DNA from: Cerioporus squamosus
Taxonomy: Eukaryota; Basidiomycota; Agaricomycetes; Polyporales; Polyporaceae
Reading direction: 5' to 3'
Length of the DNA stretch: 17,279 nt
NCBI GenBank assembly: GCA_022592435.1
Contig: JABYQS010000603.1
Span: 1-17,279, forward strand
Numbering within the stretch: the stretch's first letter is position 1; each line of letters starts with the position of its first letter. The position numbers and the translations under genes are program-made. The notes under the pieces are model-generated. The model saw only the letters and a list, made by a program, of their open reading frames with translations. It had not been told where the DNA came from and made no database searches. This document shows positions 1 to 9,930 of this stretch, in pieces.

Positions 1-794
1 CAAGCGCCAGATATGTGGCGTGGACGATCCCTCATGGGGATGTGCAGGAAGCAGGCCTATGTGCTCACCTCGGACCGCAGCCTTGGAAGATGCATATAAC
101 CCTGGCGAGATGTAAGTCAATACAATTTATGTGGTTAGAGCGCTGGGAGTATCTCACCTGCCGACTGTCGGACGGTACGCCTCTATCAGCTTATAGTACT
201 GAATGCACGGAAATCGCACTAACCGGAAGCTGAGCCCAACTCGATCTGCTTCCTATGAGCACGACGGTGCCACTCCGGCGGGAACGCATGTGAGGCAGAA
301 TAGCGTTCGTAACATCAACTAGTCCGAAGAGGTTGACATCGAATTGCTTCCGGAGCATATCTGACCTGGACAAAGACAACGTGAGCTCGCTGGCTTACAA
401 GGCAAGACTTCAGCTTACCCGCCCTCTTCAAGGATGCACGGAATCCCGGTTCCAGCGTTGTTTACCACAACGTCGACGCGCCCAAAGAAGCCGATCGCCT
501 TATTGAGCCTGGCTTGGATGCTTGAGAAGCCCTCGGTGACGTCGAGCTGCAGGAGCCGGATCTTGTCCGTCTTGGGGAAGTCTTGAATCGTCTCCAGTGA
601 GCGTGCAGTCGCGATCACGCAGTCTCCACGCTTCAGGGCTGCATACACGACTTCGCGCCCAAAACCAGAAGAGGTCCCTACACGCGCACGCGTGCATACA
701 CAAGCGGCAGTTAGACTCAGTAGGCCGATCTTCCAGATGCGGACGGGTACGCACCCGTGATGAACCACACAAGCTCTCCCCGAATTTCTACCAT
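1..794 (-). CDS. Short-chain dehydrogenase/reductase, 5' part; runs off the left edge
   Basis: Classical SDR oxidoreductase using NAD(P)(H); substrate unknown. Exons read 794-755, 677-419, 365-224, 164-158 and 101-69, and the intron starting at 68 continues out of the window. All joins keep frame (phases 1, 2, 0, 1), giving about 160 residues, roughly the first half of a fungal SDR of 280-300. Visible motifs in order: the cofactor-binding glycine motif TGTSSGFG at about residues 13-20, LDVTEG, the structural NNAG, then VNLFGLVDVTNAILPHMR, the strand ending IGSRSSW, and the catalytic YxxxK as YASSK. The start at 794 lies just before WFITG, as expected for a cytosolic SDR with no targeting peptide. 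Exon 4 would be only 7 nt, but phase demands it. A TATAAA lies 104 nt upstream. The visible part has no lesion, so the gene is probably functional. Confidence 0.82.
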
Positions 795-897
795 GTCGAC
801 CGGACTGGATCTCGTGCGATAAGCGTCGTGCCTATGGCCTGGACAGAGATACGGGAGTCTGGAGGTCGTTTCGTGGGATTCTGTTCGTCGAACGCTC

Positions 898-903
898 TTT
901 ATA
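898..903 (-). promoter_or_regulatory. TATA-like element upstream of the SDR gene
   Basis: TATAAA read on the minus strand, in the context GGTATAAAGAG, 104 nt before the SDR start codon at 794. Position and sequence suit a fungal TATA box. Assignment is by motif and distance only. Confidence 0.4.
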
Positions 904-1152
904 CCGCGCGCTTGAGCGTGTCGGAGTCCACAGGTTGCGATCAGAATCCACCTTCAGATGGATCCTCTCGTACGCCGACCTTCTCGGTCGGAATGCAGCA
1001 TAGATTCATAGGTGAGGACGTACTGTGGACAGAATCTGATCGTGATGACGGCTCTAGGAGGACAGTGTGCCGATTGCGAACACCGTCCTGTCCGAGTCTG
1101 CTCAGCCCCTGGTTGATGCGCATATCTCGAGAGACATATACATCGCCACATG

Positions 1153-1375
1153 CTATGCTTTATTGAACGTCTTGGGGGGAAATATGCTATCGATAGGCAA
1201 ACCGGAGCTGAGGTAGATGTCCTGGAAGGCGAGCCTGTACAGTACGAGTCACTCAAATGCGATTGTCTCTCAGTTACGCTTCTGTGTGAACGACTCACTC
1301 CTTCCTCACAGCGACTTGGTCCTTCGTGCAGGCGGATGCCACGCTGCTGTCGCGTGAAGTTTCAAAGGCCCGAAG
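1153..1375 (-). other. Unrecognised spliced open frame, possible 3' end of a gene or gene relic
   Basis: On the minus strand an open stretch at 1375-1299 ends in a GTGAGT donor; a 64-nt candidate intron (1298-1235, internal CGTAACTGA branch-like site, CTGTACAG acceptor) restores frame to a second stretch 1234-1153 ending in TAG. The joined 52 codons end with LSSGLPIDSIFPPKTFNKA, which looks protein-like, but I do not recognise the family. Upstream in the same frame there are stops at once, while another minus-strand frame is open without a stop from 1638 to 1435 and contains VPIFSSSGVDSAGVAVVSAD. This could be the tail of a decayed gene or chance. The AATAAA inside the last codons could also act as a poly(A) signal. 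Confidence 0.22.
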
Positions 1376-1740
1376 TCAACTTCGTTACATCGTGGAAGAG
1401 GAGGGGATTGAAAGCGCCCGTAGCTTGGCCTCTACCTGCATGCACCTCGCGTGAATTGAATCCTCAGCCTCCTGTGTCTCTCATGTTCATGTCTAACGTC
1501 CGCTGAAACGACTGCTACGCCGGCCGAGTCTACACCAGACGAACTGAAGATCGGTACAATATAAGAACTACGTCCAGCCGCGAAGATAGGGCATGCCGAT
1601 GCACTCTCGCTTCTGTCATTCGGAGGAAGTCCGTCATGCTATATGCCTCGCGACACAACACTGGATCGCATACGAGCCGTCGAGTTTATAGCGATTAGAA
1701 GGAGGCTGACTGTACGGGTGAGGTAGCCAGGCATCGCGGG

Positions 1741-2329
1741 CATCGGCATGCTTGCTGCTCTGCTAGGTACGTCACGAGTAGACATAACTACATCGACCAT
1801 ATCCTCCCTGCACCCCTGCTCTCAGCTACGCACCAAGAGTGGACGCGCCTTCTCGCCACCCGGGCATGAGACGTGTGCGCATTTCTCGAGCGATCTGCAC
1901 GCATGCTCGGTCGACATCATGCTTGCGGTAGTGTGACGTCGGTCGCTATGCACTCGTAGATGCTGGGATGAGAAGAACAACAGGCTGGACGAAGAGCCCA
2001 CCTGCCTGCAGCGTGGAAATATACATGGTGAGTTGTTTCGTTGGCATCGGTCATATTCCGGTCGGGTAGAGCTTGACACCTAGTATACAGGTGCCTTCCT
2101 TAGTGCACGCTACCACACTGTTCTCCGGCACAAGAACGATATTGCATGTCAACGCCGCGGCCTCTGAGTTGTTCGTAATCCAACATGATTTCTTGGACCA
2201 TCGCAACACTATGCTGGAAAGCTTGCTTGCGCATCGTGTCGGCATTCAGCCTGCAGCGGGTCCGTAGCGGCTGTGGAGGGCTGCGGTACGTGCTCTGTCC
2301 TCATGCACACAACCGAATACACCACTTGT
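1741..2329. other. Gene-free stretch, nothing firm
   Basis: No family could be recognised in any frame. A plus-strand ATG at 1748 followed by a GT...CTCTCAG pair imitates a short spliced frame but stops after about 19 codons. The missing N-terminal glycine motif (VTGANGF type) of the decayed reductase beginning near 2330 was looked for here and not found, so that end has been lost or scrambled. Confidence 0.4.
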
Positions 2330-3247
2330 AGGATGGCGCGTTCGGTCACTGGTGACGCTGTCGGATGCCCTCGTGCATACCGCGTCTCCTATCGACCTCA
2401 ACTTGCAGGAACTCGAGGCCTTCGTCGGGCCCGCTGTCTGCGGGACGATCGGGATCCTGAGGTGCGTGTAGGCTAGCGGCCCCTCCGTCAAGCGCATCAT
2501 CATAACCTCGTCCGTCGGCGCGGTCTGCAGCCTACGGAAACTCTGTTCGTGTCTTCGCCCACTCTGACTGGAACGACGAGGACATCGCGGCGCTCGAGAA
2601 ACCAGGCAAGGACGCGCATCTCGCCATCCAGTATCGCGCCAGCAAGACTCTCGCCGAGAAGGCCGCCTGGAAGCTCTACAACGACGAGAAGGCAAAGGGT
2701 GCCTTTGGCTGGGTCCTCGGGCCTGCTTTCGGGGCGAAGGCTCCGGAGAAGCTTGGCCTGTCGGTCTGAATTGGTTCCAGCACACTGTCAAGCAGTTGAA
2801 GCTCTACCGGACTCTATGAAAGCGTGAGCGGTTGCGTCTTGCGTCGCGTTGCTTCGGATCGTGTCTGACTATGCAACACAGGAGTCGAGCCGACGTGCGC
2901 AACGTAGCAACAGCTGTCTGCATTTCCCTGACAAAGCGAGCCATGGGGGCCGAGCGATTCCTTGTCGTCGCCTCTGGTCCCTTTGCCTGGTATGAGTACG
3001 GTAAGCGGTCCTCGCTCATCTCGTTCAAGCGTCCTCGTGCTGACGATGTATATGTTGAATAGCCTCCATCGTCGAACGGCTCTCGGATGGGTTGAGATTC
3101 TGCCAAACAGCTAAAGGACATCGTTTTCGAGTACACCTTCGACGCGAAGAAGTCCCGCAAGGATTAGGGTCTCAATACAGAGACAAGGAAGAAACTGCGG
3201 CGCATACGCTCGATGACTTCACAATCAAGAGATGTTGTGATCTGAGC
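2330..3247 (+). pseudogene. Decayed NAD-dependent epimerase/dihydroflavonol-4-reductase-like gene
   Basis: Pieces of an extended-SDR reductase (DFR-like) lie in order across all three frames: SDALVHTASPIDLNLQELEAF, GPAVCGTIGIL, VKRIIITSSVGAV, HSDWNDEDIAALEKPGKDAH, QYRASKTLAEKAAW (the catalytic YxxxK, Tyr codon 2632-2634), LNWFQHTVK, ADVRNVATA, GAERFLVVASGPFAW, and near the C terminus YRDKEETAAHTLDDF. Lesions include an in-frame TAG at 2469-2471, frameshifts near 2530-2560, a TGA at 2767-2769 just before the next piece in another frame, and a TAG at 3165-3167 with a frame change. The N-terminal 50-60 residues with the Rossmann glycine motif are missing. Two introns still show intact splice signals (2824-2881 and 3001-3062), so decay acted on a genomic copy, not a retrocopy. 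It cannot encode an active enzyme. Confidence 0.82.
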
Positions 3248-3368
3248 GAAGCTACACTAGTTTCGAGTGTCCATAGAGATTCCACGGGATCAGGAGGCAT
3301 ATTATCGAACTGATCTGACCGTTTGTACTGTGATACGGAAGCATGACAGTGGCATACATTGTGGCGAA
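3248..3368. other. Intergenic, between the decayed reductase and DUF6535 copy 1
   Basis: Short spacer where the plus-strand relic and the minus-strand DUF6535 gene converge. No clear terminator or poly(A) signal was seen. Confidence 0.4.
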
Positions 3369-5720
3369 CTACACAGTGTAATAGATGGGTTTGCGAGCTG
3401 TACGTGCACAGGGAAGACGTCCAACGACCGCAGCTCTCAGTTCAGCCAGTCTCGCGTCTATGACCTCAAGGCCCGAACACGGAATATAGAGGCCATCGAT
3501 ACCAACCAGGCTACTGTTAGAGTATGACAACCGTATTGAGGACCATGCAGACTGAAGAGTAGACACTAGTTCTTCAGAGACTAGGTCCAATCCTGGCTCC
3601 GTCGAGCATACATCGAGAAGCGGGTCGATGAGATCCTTCACAAGGTAGCCGGATGCGAGATGGGGAAATGCGGCCCGTGGGTCTCTCGAAGGAGCCACGC
3701 ACTCAGCGTAGAGCCTTCTCCAGTCCAGCTCGCGTAACACTCGATGGATGTACGAGAGGCTTTGTCTGCTCCAGGCAAGGAATGCATGGGTTTGTGCATG
3801 AGAGAGCTGAGCGCGTCCAGAGGCCACTTCGTGGATGCTCTTCAGGATGCCGTGGTTTGCGCGCAACTTTGCCTGGAGGTCCCGGAAATCAGTACACGTC
3901 GTACCGTCTCCCATCTGTTGTTCCGCTATAGCCTTCACTGTGGATGGGATGGGTCAGTCGCATGAGTAACTGCGAGTTAGACTCGAGCTTATGCTACGCA
4001 CCGTAACATAGGGTATCAAACGAGTGTCGGGCGGCTCCTTCGCCGTACATGTTGATCAATATCCAATTAGCTGTCTGGAGGAAGAGCGTGTGGGTTGAAG
4101 GGCCTTCCATTGCGAGGTGGTATAGCGTCCTCAATGCGAGATCTCCATATCGTTGATTGGCATATGCCTCTATAGGCATACAGAAACGCCGGTAGATGAG
4201 ATGGACATCCCGTTTCCATGCGGCGCTGCCCTTGTCTGCCCTCATCAGCATGTGTCGAAGGCCATACATCACTAGGAACTGTCGAGCAGTAGGATCCTTG
4301 CGCAGACCCACGTCCCTCGTTCCCTCGCCCCAGTGTTCCTGCTCGAAATCGCAGATATCGAGGAAACACTTGGTCACTTGTTCGGGGGACAGATCGAGGA
4401 ATGCGGTCGGCATGTTAGACACAAACCTCGTGTCGGACGTAGCGGTATACGCGGTAGTCACTATGGCGCGGTCAAGAGCGCCGATTTGCTCGTGAATACG
4501 GATTTGGTCTCGACCACGCCAGGTTGGCATGTCGTGATCGTATCTGAGATACGGATATGCGAAGTCGTGAAGACCATCCATATAATGGGAGGGAGTGCCA
4601 AAACACAGGAACGTGTGCCATTGATAAAGCAGTCGAGAGATTCGTCGAAGTGTCCGTACTGCCGCGTTGCGCGTATGTCTGAGGATCGCATAGAGTGCGA
4701 GAGAGGCCGGGGAACGGTAGGAGCAGTCTGCCTTGAACACTGGCAGAAGGACGACAGTGAAGAAGAAGAAGAAGATGATGATGGCGATGAGAGACGATGT
4801 GACTGCAGCCACTGTTCTGTGCAGGGTCCAGAGGAGAACCATGAGGCCGATGAGGAAGAGCACGGCAGCCAACTGTAGCATGATGGGGAGGGCGACTACG
4901 ATCGCTTCGACACGCCATTTGAGTAGTCCGTTCACATGGTACTGTCGAAGTCGCGCGCTTTCCCGTGAGGACCCATGTACCGCTGCTTCTTGGAGCCATT
5001 GCTTGACGAATAGAGCAATTGATGCTGATGCAAGGCTAAAGACCAGGCTGGAAAACCATAGTGTATTGAGCCAAACCGCAGATACCGGCGCCTGGAAGGA
5101 AGGCTGGGCAGTACTGGAAGGGTTGCCGTAGGTGGCATTGACGAAAGGCGGAGAAACTGTGAAGCTGCTGAGCTGCACAGAAATCTGTTGGAGTATTGCG
5201 ATCGTCGAATCGGATGGGGCGGGCTGTAGCAGCTGATATGATTGCACGTTGAACGCGGTCAGCACTGCTGAGAACAAGCCTGCCTGTGCATGCAAAATTT
5301 CAGAGAAATGCGACGTTCCCGGGTCGCGGCACTTACGTAGACGAGGAGGGCGTCCATTTCTTCCTTCCAGCGAAGCACCAACTCATCGTGGTATGTCTTC
5401 ACTGCCTGGGCCGCCTCCGTCCATACTTTCTCCTTCTGATCAGGAGTGCACTCTTCGGAGAGCTCTTTGCGGATTTCCTGCGAGTCGCTTGAGATGGGGA
5501 CTAGTACTTTAATCCTTGATCAGCTTGCGTACCTGAGGAGTCGGGAGCCTGATTGGGTCCCAGGCCGTTTGTTCACACTGGCGAGGGAGAGAGCCCCCGT
5601 CGGTCTAGCCATTTCGATCAACGATATCAATATGAAGACAAGAACATAACTCACAGTTTGCGAGTCGTTCATACTCGTAACATCGACCCTGGAAGCATCG
5701 CTGGCAGCGTTTTGGTCCAT
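3369..5720 (-). CDS. DUF6535 domain membrane protein, copy 1 (700 aa)
   Basis: Function unknown; the DUF6535 family is an agaricomycete membrane protein family. Five exons: 5720-5655, 5577-5533, 5477-5337, 5283-4002 and 3937-3369, with phases 0, 0, 0, 1; total 701 codons with TAG stop. The DUF6535 core covers about residues 38-270: EIRKEL, then TYHDELVLRWKEEMDALLVY, hydrophobic segment 1 (AGLFSAVLTAF, about 85-100), helix 2 (VWLNTLWFSSLVFSLASASI, about 154-177, followed by the family hallmark FVKQWL), helix 3 (about 211-236) and helix 4 (about 242-267). A cytosolic-type helical region of about 430 residues follows, with MPTWRGRDQ, EQIGALDRA, TSDTRF, PHLASGYLVKDLIDP and CSGLEVIDARLAEL. All of these recur in the next gene, its tandem paralogue. 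Five phenylalanines in helix 4 come from a GAA/TTC microsatellite. No stops or frame breaks; likely an intact gene. Confidence 0.85.
4759..4783 (+). repeat. GAA/GAT trinucleotide microsatellite inside DUF6535 copy 1
   Basis: Five GAA units followed by GAT units on the plus strand. On the coding (minus) strand they read as isoleucine codons and then five TTC phenylalanine codons in the fourth hydrophobic helix. Copy 2 has no such run at the matching place, so the expansion is specific to this copy. Confidence 0.8.
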
Positions 5721-6087
5721 CTATAGCGCTAGCGTCCTCCTGTGAGGAGTAAATGGATGTATGAGAGTCTAGGGAAGAGGTGTTCAGCACAGCCCCTTGT
5801 TTGCGCCCTCACAACCAAGACAAGGCGCGTGAATCTGAAAGCTGGGAGTTGGAAGTACCTGTGCTGCGCGGTGATCAGTGCAAGATCAGGAGGCGTCGGC
5901 GGCGATTACTAAGGGCAGAGCTGCGCCTGTACGTACTCCTTCCTACTAGGCGTATCCCGGACCAGTTCATACCATAGGAGGAGACGACATTAATATAATG
6001 ACATCGATGATGCAGTAGGGCTCGAGAGGGGCGCCGTTTAGACACAAAAAGTAACTATCGGAGTCGGAACAAGTGCTACTCACGACT
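5721..6087. other. Spacer between the two DUF6535 copies
   Basis: 367 bp between the start of copy 1 and the stop of copy 2; it must hold the 3' flank of copy 2 and the promoter of copy 1. No TATA box, repeat or convincing small gene was seen. An open minus-strand frame overlaps the start of copy 1 (5605-5790) but has no recognisable product. Confidence 0.45.
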
Positions 6088-8345
6088 CTAACCAGACTGC
6101 TTATGGGTCCGTTGAAGTGGGGAATCTCCGAAGAATGACCTGCTCAGCTCGGCCAACCTCGCATCGATACAGTCCAAACCCGAGCACCAGATGTACATTG
6201 CACCCTCGGTTTTCTCTGATGCGTCCGGATAGGCCAGTCGCGCTGACTGCCACGCACACTGGACAGCGGAGACCAGCTCGTGGGATACCAGCTCGCGCCC
6301 GCGAACTGTCGAGCACAACGCCATAAGGGGATCTATGACGTCCTTCACGAGGTAGTGAGATGCGATGTGCGGGAAAGTAACGATGTAAACTGAGTCTGCC
6401 AACGGGGTCCGGGCCCTGTGGCCTATACACCCAGCGTGTAAACCCTTCCACTCTAGGTCGCGCAACCATCGGCGTAATCGGCAGAGGCCCTCTCGGGCCC
6501 AGGAGAGCATAGCATCCTCCTGGGTGGGGGAGAGCTGAGAGCGTCCGGAGACCGTTTCGTCGATGCAGTGCAGGAGCCCGTGGACGGCATTCAAGTAGTA
6601 CTTGAGCCCTTTCCAGCCGTCTGACGGATTCCACGACGTCAGCGGGTGCTCCAGCATAGCTCGAACTGCAGGTTATAGACTCGTCAGCGGTGTGGCTCCT
6701 GAACATAATTCCGAAGAGACGCACCGTGGGATATGCTGTCGTACGAATGATGATGATCTTGGCCGCCGTAGGCATTGACCAAGAAAACATAAGCTTGATT
6801 GAAGAAGCCAAGGAAAGAAGGATCCTCCGCCGCAAGCTGGCACAGGGTCTTGCATGCGAGCTCCGCGTACTGGTCGGTGATGACATCCGGCACGTAGAAG
6901 TATCGGATGATCGTCAAGCAATCATGTCGCCATGTCTCCGTTCTCCTGTCGGTCCGAGCGAGCATATGTCGGAGTGCATACATCACCAGCACCGGTAGGC
7001 CTGTCGGATCCTGCTTCATGTCTCGGTCACGTCCTCCTCTGCCGAAGTCCTCTTCTTCATAGTGGTGGATGTCTGAGAAGCACTTGACAAGCTGATGGTC
7101 ATCGAGGTCAGAGAACACCATCGGCATAGTAGTCAAGAATCTGGTGTCGGAAGTGGTGGCGAAAGCCCCGGTGATCATTGCTCGATCGAGAGCACCGATT
7201 TCCTGGCTGATTGCGAGCTGATCCCGGCCGCGCCATGTGGGCATGTCCAACCAGCGCGCTTGGAATGCGAAATGACGAAACCTGGCAAGTCCAGGGACGC
7301 CGCACGCCAAGGACGTAGCATACCAAAGATAAAGCGCTTGACAGACGCGACGGACTAGTCGCAAGGTCGCGTTGCGCATGGTCCTGAGAATCGCGTAGAT
7401 CGCAAGGGAGGTGGGAGAGCGGAAGGGGCAATCCACTCTCCACAGCGGCAGGACAGTGACCACGAGGAGGGATGCGAAGAGTATGATGACTAGAGATGAT
7501 GTGATCGCGGCCACCGTGCTGTGCAAGGTCCAGAGAAGGATCGAAAGGCCAATGAGGAAGAGCACGGCGGCGAGCTGTAGCAGTATGGGGAGCACTACCA
7601 CGATCGTTCCGACATGCCACTTCAGCAGCCCGTGTAAACGGTATTGTCGAAGCCGCGCGCTCTTGCGGGAAGTCCCCTGAACCGTCGTTTCGTGGAGCCA
7701 CTGCTTCACAAACAGCGCTATGGACGCCGATGAGAGGCTGAATACGAGGCTACAAAACCATAGCGTGTTGAGCCAAACCGCGGATGCTGGCGCCTGGAAC
7801 AAAGGCTGGGAGATGGTGGAGGCGTCGACGCTACGGGTAGTGTTCACGAAAGGCGGTGCAATAGTGAAGCTGCTCATCTGCGCTGATATCTCCCGGAGTA
7901 CTGCGAGAGTTGGATCGGTGGGGCTTGGTTGTAGGAGCTGGTAAGACTGCACATTGAAGGCGGTCAAGACCGCGGAGAATAAACCAGCCTATAGGGACAG
8001 CCGCGTCAGCATCCGCAGCGACTTGCACATGTCTAAGTGCTGCTCACATAGACGAGGAGAGTATCCATTTCTTCCTGCCAGCGCCTTACCAGCCCATCGT
8101 GGTATGTCTTGACAGCTTCGGCAGCCTCGACCCATACGCCAACCTTCTGCTCCTGAGTAAACTCTGTAGATAGTCCTTTGCGTATCTCCTGATAATATTG
8201 TCAGCCCTGAGTAACTCGTAGAATCATGACGCTGCATACACACTTCGGCTGTAGGGAACCTCCAGGCGGTATCATCGCTGCCAGTGTCGTGATATCGGTC
8301 GCCCTCTTTGGTCTGAGAACTCGCGTCAGGGAAGTTGTCACGGGT
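6088..8345 (-). CDS. DUF6535 domain membrane protein, copy 2; start codon unclear
   Basis: Tandem paralogue of the gene at 3369-5720, same strand. Exons: 8345 or further upstream to 8244, 8188-8048 (141 nt, exactly the length of the matching exon in copy 1), 7988-6725 and 6665-6088 (TAG stop); introns 8243-8189, 8047-7989 and 6724-6666 have normal splice sites and the same phases as copy 1. The same elements follow in order: EIRKGL, RRWQEEMDTLLVY, AGLFSAVLTAFNVQSY, VWLNTLWFCSLVFSLSSASI with FVKQWL, two more hydrophobic helices, MPTWRGRDQ, IGALDRA, TSDTRF, FPHIASHYLVKDVIDP and CSGLDCIDARLAEL. The first exon is open back to a TGA at 8348-8346 without an in-frame ATG; the ATG at 8349 is one base out of frame. 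Either a further 5' exon exists or the start was broken by a one-base indel. Function unknown. Confidence 0.8.
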
Positions 8346-8349
8346 TCAT

Positions 8350-8961
8350 AAACACGGTACTCGCATTAAAACAAGCTTGGCTGCCTGGCAGATCGTCCTT
8401 GCACTTTTCAACCATGACTGGTGTCGCGTCCTTGTCGCGTGGCATCGGGTCTGTCGGTAAGACAAACACAGGACACTTGCTGTCGGTGTTCAGAGGGGAA
8501 AAGCCGTTTGTGTGGCCTCTAGTTGCCCTCGTACGTGCGGCTAAATACGAATATCATATGACGCGCGAACTCAGGCCTCAGGCCTCGTGTTGGGCGGCGA
8601 CTCGGATGGCGATGCGTTCTCGAGAATTCATGACTGTGGCCCTGGGCGGCGGCCGGTGTCAGTAATAGGAGCACCCCGCCTGCGCGAGCCTGTGACTAGG
8701 ATGTCGAAAGTAAGCCTGCTATCATGTTCAGAAGACAGTCGGGGGTGCCGCGTCGTAAAATTCAGACACTTACTGGTGGTACACATCAAGTAGTATACAC
8801 ATTGAACATCCTGAGGCGCTGAGCGTAGTTGATCCCAGATTGTTCCCACGAGGTCTTCATGGGCGCAGCGGTTTGCGAGCGGTGAATCATACTAACTGCC
8901 AGCCTCCACTGGGAGGACCTCGTCAATCGCCAGTGATATCGAAGGAACCCTTATCATCGTG
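8350..8961. other. Intergenic, divergent promoter region of DUF6535 copy 2 and the parvulin gene
   Basis: About 610 bp between two divergently transcribed genes. It contains minor repeats (GGCCTCAGGCCTC around 8573-8587) and a GTATACACA motif around 8793, but no convincing TATA box. Open frames here (plus 8399-8665, minus 8628-8849) have no recognisable product. A minus-strand ATG frame from 8445 to the TGA at 8340-8338 might be a 5' exon of DUF6535 copy 2 if spliced at the weak donor GTGTTT, but I could not confirm this. Confidence 0.45.
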
Positions 8962-9639
8962 ATGGCGAAGAAAGCGTCTGGTTCCACCGCCGACAAGAAA
9001 CCTGCAGACAAGAAAGCAGGGAAGAACAACGCGAAAGCGGATGATGGCGCTGATAAACAAGGCAAGGTCCGTGCGGCACTATCATGAACAGTTCCTACAC
9101 AAGCCTGACATTTGTTCTCGATGAAATGTGTAGGGAAAAGGCGGAGCTTTGAAGGCTGCCACCGCAGTAAATGTTCGCCACATCCTGTGTGAGAAGCAAT
9201 CGAAGGCCTTGGAGGCTCTGCAGAAGATCCAGGTTCGTTCCGAGCAGTATCGATATGATACGTTAGACATGCTGACGCTTCATCGTAGGAGGGCCAACGA
9301 TTCGACAAGGTCGCACAAGAGTATTCGGAAGACAAGGCGAAGGGTACGCGTCTCTTCTGGGGTCTCTCGCGCCAGAACGAACCTCATCGTATCCTTCGCT
9401 TTCACAGCTGGCGGAAGCCTGGGCTGGCAAGTTCGAGGCTCGATGGTTGTACGTGATGTTCCGGTGTGGCTGAATTGTTGCGCACTTCGCGGTTCTGACA
9501 TACACTGCTGCACGTCCAGGGGGCTTTCCAGGACGCCGCGTTCGCTCTTCAGCCGTCGACCGTCGACAAGCCGATACTCTCCCCGCTTGTGAAAACGCAG
9601 TTTGGCTACCATATCATCATGGTCGAAGGGCGCAGGTAA
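8962..9639 (+). CDS. PIN4: Par14-type parvulin peptidyl-prolyl cis/trans isomerase (139 aa)
   Basis: Orthologue of human PIN4/Par14 (not yeast Pin4), a small parvulin linked to ribosome assembly and chromatin. Exons 8962-9066, 9134-9232, 9289-9343, 9408-9448 and 9520-9639 join in frame to 140 codons including TAA; human Par14 has 131 residues. Residues 1-40 are a lysine/alanine-rich basic tail like the DNA-binding tail of Par14; there is no WW domain, unlike Pin1. The isomerase domain follows with [44 protein letters not shown] and the C-terminal [15 protein letters not shown], nearly superimposable on Par14. The Asp of YSEDKA fits the Par14 subclass, which has Asp where Pin1 has its catalytic Cys. 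All four introns (56-71 nt) have good splice sites. It converges on the SNT1 gene, 291 bp apart. Confidence 0.95.
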
Positions 9640-9930
9640 TACTGTCTCTTTCGGATACATACCGTATTAGTGCGCTAGCCCCCTATGTTTGTACCCTTAG
9701 GCTTCCATGTTCCTTCAACCACGGTTCACATGAATACACTGATCGACGAGATAAGAGCTCCCCAGAGCCTCTTATTCAATGTCCGACTAGCTAAGGCACA
9801 CGATAACAAGCATGAGATCGACGAAAGCGACCCATAACATGAACACAACCGGCACTCCGAAAGCGCCTCGATACCGACCAAGAGACCAACATAGATAACA
9901 CGCAAGCACGCCCACGCAGCCCTTCCAGTC
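9640..9930. other. Convergent 3' spacer between the parvulin and SNT1 genes
   Basis: 291 bp holding the 3' ends of both genes. No canonical AATAAA was seen; a GAATAAG on the minus strand near 9780 is a weak candidate for SNT1. No other feature was recognised. Confidence 0.5.

Noticed and set aside
597..1166. 189-codon plus-strand open frame over the SDR promoter and 5' exons
   Set aside because: Overlaps real SDR exons in antisense, with a Ser/Arg-rich sequence lacking any domain.
6101..6886. 261-codon minus-strand open frame spanning the last intron of DUF6535 copy 2
   Set aside because: Out of frame with the paralogue-conserved exons on both sides; the spliced frame matches copy 1.
8399..8665. 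88-codon plus-strand open frame in the intergenic region
   Set aside because: No homology recognised, no supporting splice or codon pattern; ordinary chance length in GC-rich DNA.
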